From positions 1 through 9,715 of the forward strand of contig JAESTO010000060.1 in NCBI GenBank assembly GCA_016763565.1: a stretch of DNA of 9,715 nucleotides. Reading direction: 5' to 3'. The position numbers and the translations under genes are program-made. This document shows positions 7,239-9,715 of the stretch, one piece after another. Below the pieces are notes generated by a model. That model did no database searches, was not told where the DNA came from, and was given only the letters and a program-made list of their open reading frames with translations. The number at the start of each line of letters is the position of its first letter. Within the stretch, counting starts at the first letter, position 1. The stretch comes from Gammaproteobacteria bacterium (GTDB taxonomy: Bacteria; Pseudomonadota; Gammaproteobacteria; JABDGN01).

Positions 7239-7287
7239 AAAAAAAATGGGTAAAGATAAAAAATATTGTGCCTTTCTATCTTTACCC
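7239..7287 (-). terminator. rho-independent terminator of small RNA copy B
   Basis: GGGTAAAGATA and TATCTTTACCC pair perfectly over 11 bp (7277-7287 with 7248-7258), with further A-U pairs inside. On the minus strand the stem is followed by one A and eight Ts (7239-7246). The polarity fixes the small RNA on the minus strand. Confidence 0.85.
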
Positions 7288-7380
7288 TGAGGTCAAGCAA
7301 TAATAACAAATAATAAAATACTTCCATTTTGAAGTGACGGAACATCCATTTTCCTAGCAACAGCACTGCTCCTTAAGTGG
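7239..7380 (-). ncRNA. candidate CsrA/RsmA-sequestering small RNA, copy B (RsmY/RsmZ type)
   Basis: This predicted transcript of about 142 nt is a diverged tandem copy of the RNA at 6911-7046. The first part is clearly alike (both read CCACT-[A/T]AAGGA near the 5' end, then GTG-[T/C]TGTTGCT). It carries four GGA motifs, all AGGA or ANGGA (7370-7372, 7352-7354, 7345-7347 and 7323-7325). The first sits in the loop of CACT-TAAGGAGC-AGTG (7064-type hairpin of copy A, here 7364-7379), where the closing pair U-A replaces U-G of copy A, so pairing is kept. Another borders the loop of ACTTC-AAAATG-GAAGT (about 7321-7336). It ends at a strong terminator. No coding frame is seen. Confidence 0.72.
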
Positions 7381-7386
7381 GCGAGC

Positions 7387-7415
7387 AGGATAGCACAAAC
7401 TTACATCGTCTGCAA
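7387..7415 (-). promoter_or_regulatory. promoter of small RNA copy B
   Basis: TTGCAG (7410-7415) is 17 bp from TATCCT (7387-7392). The discriminator after it (GCTCGCCC) is GC-rich, as in promoters sensitive to ppGpp. The layout is the same as in copy A. Confidence 0.65.
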
Positions 7416-7416
7416 C

Positions 7417-7473
7417 TAGGGTTTTCCCTAAAAAAATATAGGGTTCTCCCTTTTTAACCACGGGTTTATACCA
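7417..7473. promoter_or_regulatory. array of three GGG-TTTT-CCC palindromes upstream of small RNA copy B
   Basis: The sites are TAGGGTTTTCCCTA (7417-7430), TAGGGTTCTCCCTT (7439-7452) and a decayed ACGGGTTTATACCA (7460-7473). Spacing is again 22 and 21 bp, and the first site is again one base from the -35 box. The kept geometry in two copies whose other bases have diverged argues for selection on binding. Confidence 0.65.
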
Positions 7474-8097
7474 AGTATTATAAAAAAAAATGAAAAATTA
7501 ATCCTACAATAACCAGCATAGGGTAAATAAACTTTCATTATGAAGAAGGCTGAATTAACATAAGCCGGCAACAGCAAGACGACGGCTGTGTAAAAATAAA
7601 AAAAAGGGGGTTAAGTTAAAACATGCGTATTAAATGATTTTTTTTAGTTTTTTTTAGAACAATATTGTTTATTTATTACTAAGGCTCTGCTCTGCGCGTG
7701 TCATAATGGACATAACGCGATAATGGCGACAGATACGCATTACACATGTGCGCTACCCCCCATGATTCACCGGAGCAACAACAAGAATTTGTAACAAAAA
7801 AAACGTGCTTGATGTATCGAGAAATTGCGCGTCGTGATAGACTACGCGACTTTAGAAAATGATGAAGTCGAACACACTAAAATTTGGTAGTTATAGGTCG
7901 TTTTTAATGCATAATTGGAGCAATGACTATTTCTCAAATCGCTCTTTTTGCTGTCTAGTCAAGGGAAGCCACCTTAGGAAACATCTCGTCGCACTTATCA
8001 TGCTCGCACTATGTTTTCTATGCATGGGAAATCTATCCTAGACGAGGCTCTACCGCTGTTGAGCCAGTATAGTTTTTAATTATTATTGCAGATTGTG
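7474..8097. other. AT-rich intergenic region without a convincing gene
   Basis: It holds a perfect 12-bp palindrome AACAATATTGTT (7658-7669), an AGCCG/CGGCT inverted repeat (7563-7587, 15-nt loop) and repeated ATAATGG-N-CA words near 7704-7731. The only open frame of any size is 7859-8041 on the plus strand (60 codons, MMKSNTLKFG at the start, one hydrophobic C-terminal stretch HLVALIMLALCFLCMG). It has no ribosome binding site and I do not recognise it, so I do not call it as a gene. No tRNA or insertion sequence ends were seen. Confidence 0.45.
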
Positions 8098-8127
8098 TTG
8101 GCAAACATTCACGAGGAAGCGTATTAA
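8098..8127 (+). promoter_or_regulatory. possible promoter of the deaminase-domain gene
   Basis: TTGGCA (8098-8103, 5 of 6) and TATTAA (8122-8127, 4 of 6) are separated by 18 bp. The leader to the ATG at 8213 would be about 80 nt. This is the best candidate upstream but not a strong one. Confidence 0.3.
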
Positions 8128-8212
8128 CAAAAGATAATTTTTATTTACAGAAACAATACCCTTATGCTCACAAAGCGTATTTCACACAAAAAAACCGTTG
8201 GTAAATACAAAT

Positions 8213-9715
8213 ATGAAAAATAAACGCCCTAAAGAAAAAAAAGATTCTACTCTTCCCAAAAATCGCAACGAAAGAACTAACGTCAATCACTCCACAGACT
8301 CTGAATACGATCCGCTCAATGCGTCCTTCGTATCTATTGATAATACTAAAAAGCTATCCCATCACAAGAGACGACTGGATGCTCTGGCTAGGTTGTTAGC
8401 TGGCTATGATAGATTAGCTAATTTTTCTGTGGTGGTATTGCCAATGCAGAAAAAGAAAAAGATAGACTATCAATTCGTCATTGCATCCAATAATTTGTAT
8501 ACCCGGCCGGAACGTGGTTCAAGCGGAAGAAAACTGAAGAGAATGACAGCCCTCATGCTAAAAGAAACCACCTACTATCAGTCTGTCATGAACCACTTCC
8601 ACTCAACGGCCAAACATAAGGATTATCCTAAGTCCAAAAACGATACCCCTCTGTCCTTAGACATCATTTTTGCAAAAGACCGTGTAGAAATCTTGGATAA
8701 AGGACGGTTTGCGCTGTGCGTACACAAAGACTCCCTGGGTACACTGCTAACTATTTTCAAAACACATTCTGGTGGGGACAAACAACTCCAAAGGGGAACA
8801 GCAGTATTAAAGATGTATAGGGGATGGTCGCAAGGTGTGAAGGAAGCAACCTTAGTGCTATACGCTAGAATGGAAAGGGCACATAAAGATTTATTGAAAA
8901 TAAACAATTATATACGCAATTATACGGACGAGAAATCTAGTGAGTCGCTCCCACCACAATTTTTAGCATTTGCAAATTCAGACCATGTGTTAGCGTTAAA
9001 GGAAGAAGAAAAAGATGTTCACGGTGAAACACAGTTGATAACGTATATTGCACAAAAAATCAGTTCAGATCAACTTGAGGTAACCGATGAAATGAAACAA
9101 GAAGGAATATACCTGGGTGTTTCTAAACGTTGTTGTGAAAAATGTTCTCAGTTAATAAAGGCAATGAATAGTCGCTTAAGAAAAAATTATGGCGTAGAAT
9201 TTATCGTGCGGGGTAGCAGTGCTATATTTTACAAAAAATGGATCTGGCCTCAAATCTTAGAGAAAGACTTTAAAAAAGACGGCATTATACTCGCTAATAA
9301 AATAAGCTATTTGGAGCTAAAGAAAAAAGAACAGCAATTAACCAATATACATGACACAGAGGTTAAAAGCTCTTCAAGTGACGCTATAAGTAGCAGTAGA
9401 AAAAACAGTTCAGGAACTACGAGTACTATAGATAATACGCCTAGTCAGCATTTGGATTTTCAACCACTCGATGAAAAAAAAGACGCCTTATTTCACCAAT
9501 ACCAAACTAAAATCAAACATTGGAAGGAATTTGTTAACGACCAAAAACCCGATGAAAAATTTATAACAATAGTTACTCTTGCGGAGTCGCTTTACCAAAA
9601 TCTGGCGTTTAAAAAAATATTTAACGATACACCCCTTGTGGGGTTACAGAAAAGCCCTAGGCACTTTTACATTCAGATAATAACCCATGGTACTTGGCAT
9701 GAGGCTGAGCTTGAT
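8213..9715 (+). CDS. protein with OTT_1508-like deaminase domain, possible effector or toxin (C-terminus beyond window)
   Basis: The open frame gives at least 501 residues and continues past the edge. A zinc-dependent deaminase core is visible: H270-G-E272 (zinc ligand and proton-shuttle glutamate) in HGETQLITYIAQKI, then YLGVSKRCCEKC, where C308-x2-C311 would complete the zinc site. The following GVEFIVRGSSAIFYKKWIWP matches the VRG.....Y..W..P segment that I know from OTT_1508-like deaminases of Orientia and fungi. The Lys-rich start (MKNKRPKEKKDS) has no signal peptide or membrane helix. Residues 45-230 form an unrecognised domain, 380-410 a Ser/Thr-rich linker, and a further unknown domain begins near 420. 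The ATG has no good Shine-Dalgarno (TTGGTAA only); TTG at 8198 is a less likely start. The substrate is unknown; a nucleotide or nucleic acid base is likely from the fold. Confidence 0.75.
   Translation, partial: MKNKRPKEKKDSTLPKNRNERTNVNHSTDSEYDPLNASFVSIDNTKKLSHHKRRLDALARLLAGYDRLANFSVVVLPMQKKKKIDYQFVIASNNLYTRPERGSSGRKLKRMTALMLKETTYYQSVMNHFHSTAKHKDYPKSKNDTPLSLDIIFAKDRVEILDKGRFALCVHKDSLGTLLTIFKTHSGGDKQLQRGTAVLKMYRGWSQGVKEATLVLYARMERAHKDLLKINNYIRNYTDEKSSESLPPQFLAFANSDHVLALKEEEKDVHGETQLITYIAQKISSDQLEVTDEMKQEGIYLGVSKRCCEKCSQLIKAMNSRLRKNYGVEFIVRGSSAIFYKKWIWPQILEKDFKKDGIILANKISYLELKKKEQQLTNIHDTEVKSSSSDAISSSRKNSSGTTSTIDNTPSQHLDFQPLDEKKDALFHQYQTKIKHWKEFVNDQKPDEKFITIVTLAESLYQNLAFKKIFNDTPLVGLQKSPRHFYIQIITHGTWHEAELD

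Larger units (their letters stand above)
6911..7473 (-). repeat. tandem pair of diverged regulatory-RNA modules
   Basis: Two direct copies (about 6911-7139 and 7239-7473) share the same order: operator array, promoter, GGA-rich transcript, terminal hairpin. Identity is highest at the first operator (GCAACTAGGG.TTTCCCTAA), the -10 box and the 5' transcript, and low in the terminator stems, which differ in sequence but not in form. The copies are separated by about 100 bp of AT-rich DNA. Confidence 0.75.

Noticed and set aside
7083..7473. CRISPR-like spaced short repeats
   Set aside because: The repeated units are 14-bp palindromes with 7-8 bp gaps, in two groups of three, fixed to promoters; there are no 28-37 bp repeats or unique spacers and no cas genes.
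7859..8041. 60-codon plus-strand open frame with a hydrophobic C-terminal stretch
   Set aside because: No ribosome binding site, unbalanced composition and no family resemblance; it could be a chance frame in intergenic DNA.
8038..8081. GGCTC/GAGCC hairpin followed by a T-run on the plus strand
   Set aside because: The stem is only 5 bp with a 10-nt loop and the Ts begin 7 nt after it, and no accepted gene precedes it.
6707..8212. Replication origin or tRNA-linked attachment site as explanation of the structured intergenic DNA
   Set aside because: No DnaA box (TTATNCACA) cluster, no tRNA, no integrase and no flanking direct repeats were found.
8164..8223. 19-codon frame (MLTKRISHKK...) overlapping the start of the deaminase-domain gene
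   Set aside because: No ribosome binding site and too short to judge; it may be chance in a Lys-rich region.
8623..8907. Minus-strand 94-codon open frame
   Set aside because: It is antisense to the deaminase-domain gene, whose own frame has clear motifs; a shadow frame.

Overview
The window looks like chromosome of a gammaproteobacterium of moderate to low GC. The order radC-rpmB-rpmG-mutM is the classic gammaproteobacterial one, and L28, L33, MutM and RadC all read as that group. A lone VgrG-PAAR spike gene, a protein with an OTT_1508-like deaminase core and two candidate Csr-type small RNAs suggest a host-associated or intracellular lineage, perhaps near Legionellales. That placement is inference; no rRNA or other taxonomic marker is present.

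Layout. Positions 1-971 (minus) hold the N-terminal part of a POT-family peptide:proton symporter, cut by the window edge. Next is a 714-residue VgrG with a fused C-terminal PAAR tip (minus), driven by a near-consensus promoter at 3335-3363. Then comes a type II-like L-asparaginase without a signal peptide (minus), with a stem-loop after it. The housekeeping block follows, all minus: radC with its own promoter, rpmB-rpmG from a promoter overlapping the radC stop codon, a strong terminator, and mutM starting at GTG right against that terminator.

Positions 6707-8212 hold no convincing protein gene but are highly structured. On the minus strand two diverged copies of one module lie in tandem. 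Each has three 14-bp GGG-TTTT-CCC palindromes spaced 22 and 21 bp, a promoter TTGC..-N17-TATCCT one base from the first palindrome, a transcript of about 140 nt with several AGGA/ANGGA motifs (one in the loop of a 5' hairpin kept in both copies), and a terminal hairpin. This is the architecture expected of CsrA/RsmA-sequestering RNAs (RsmY/RsmZ/CsrB type) under a GacA/LetA-like or other dimeric regulator.

From 8213 to the window end (plus) runs an open gene of at least 501 codons. It carries an HGE...SKRCCEKC zinc-deaminase core and a following VRG...W..P segment, as in OTT_1508-like deaminases. It may be an effector or toxin. Its position next to the small RNAs is suggestive, but no regulatory link is shown by the sequence.
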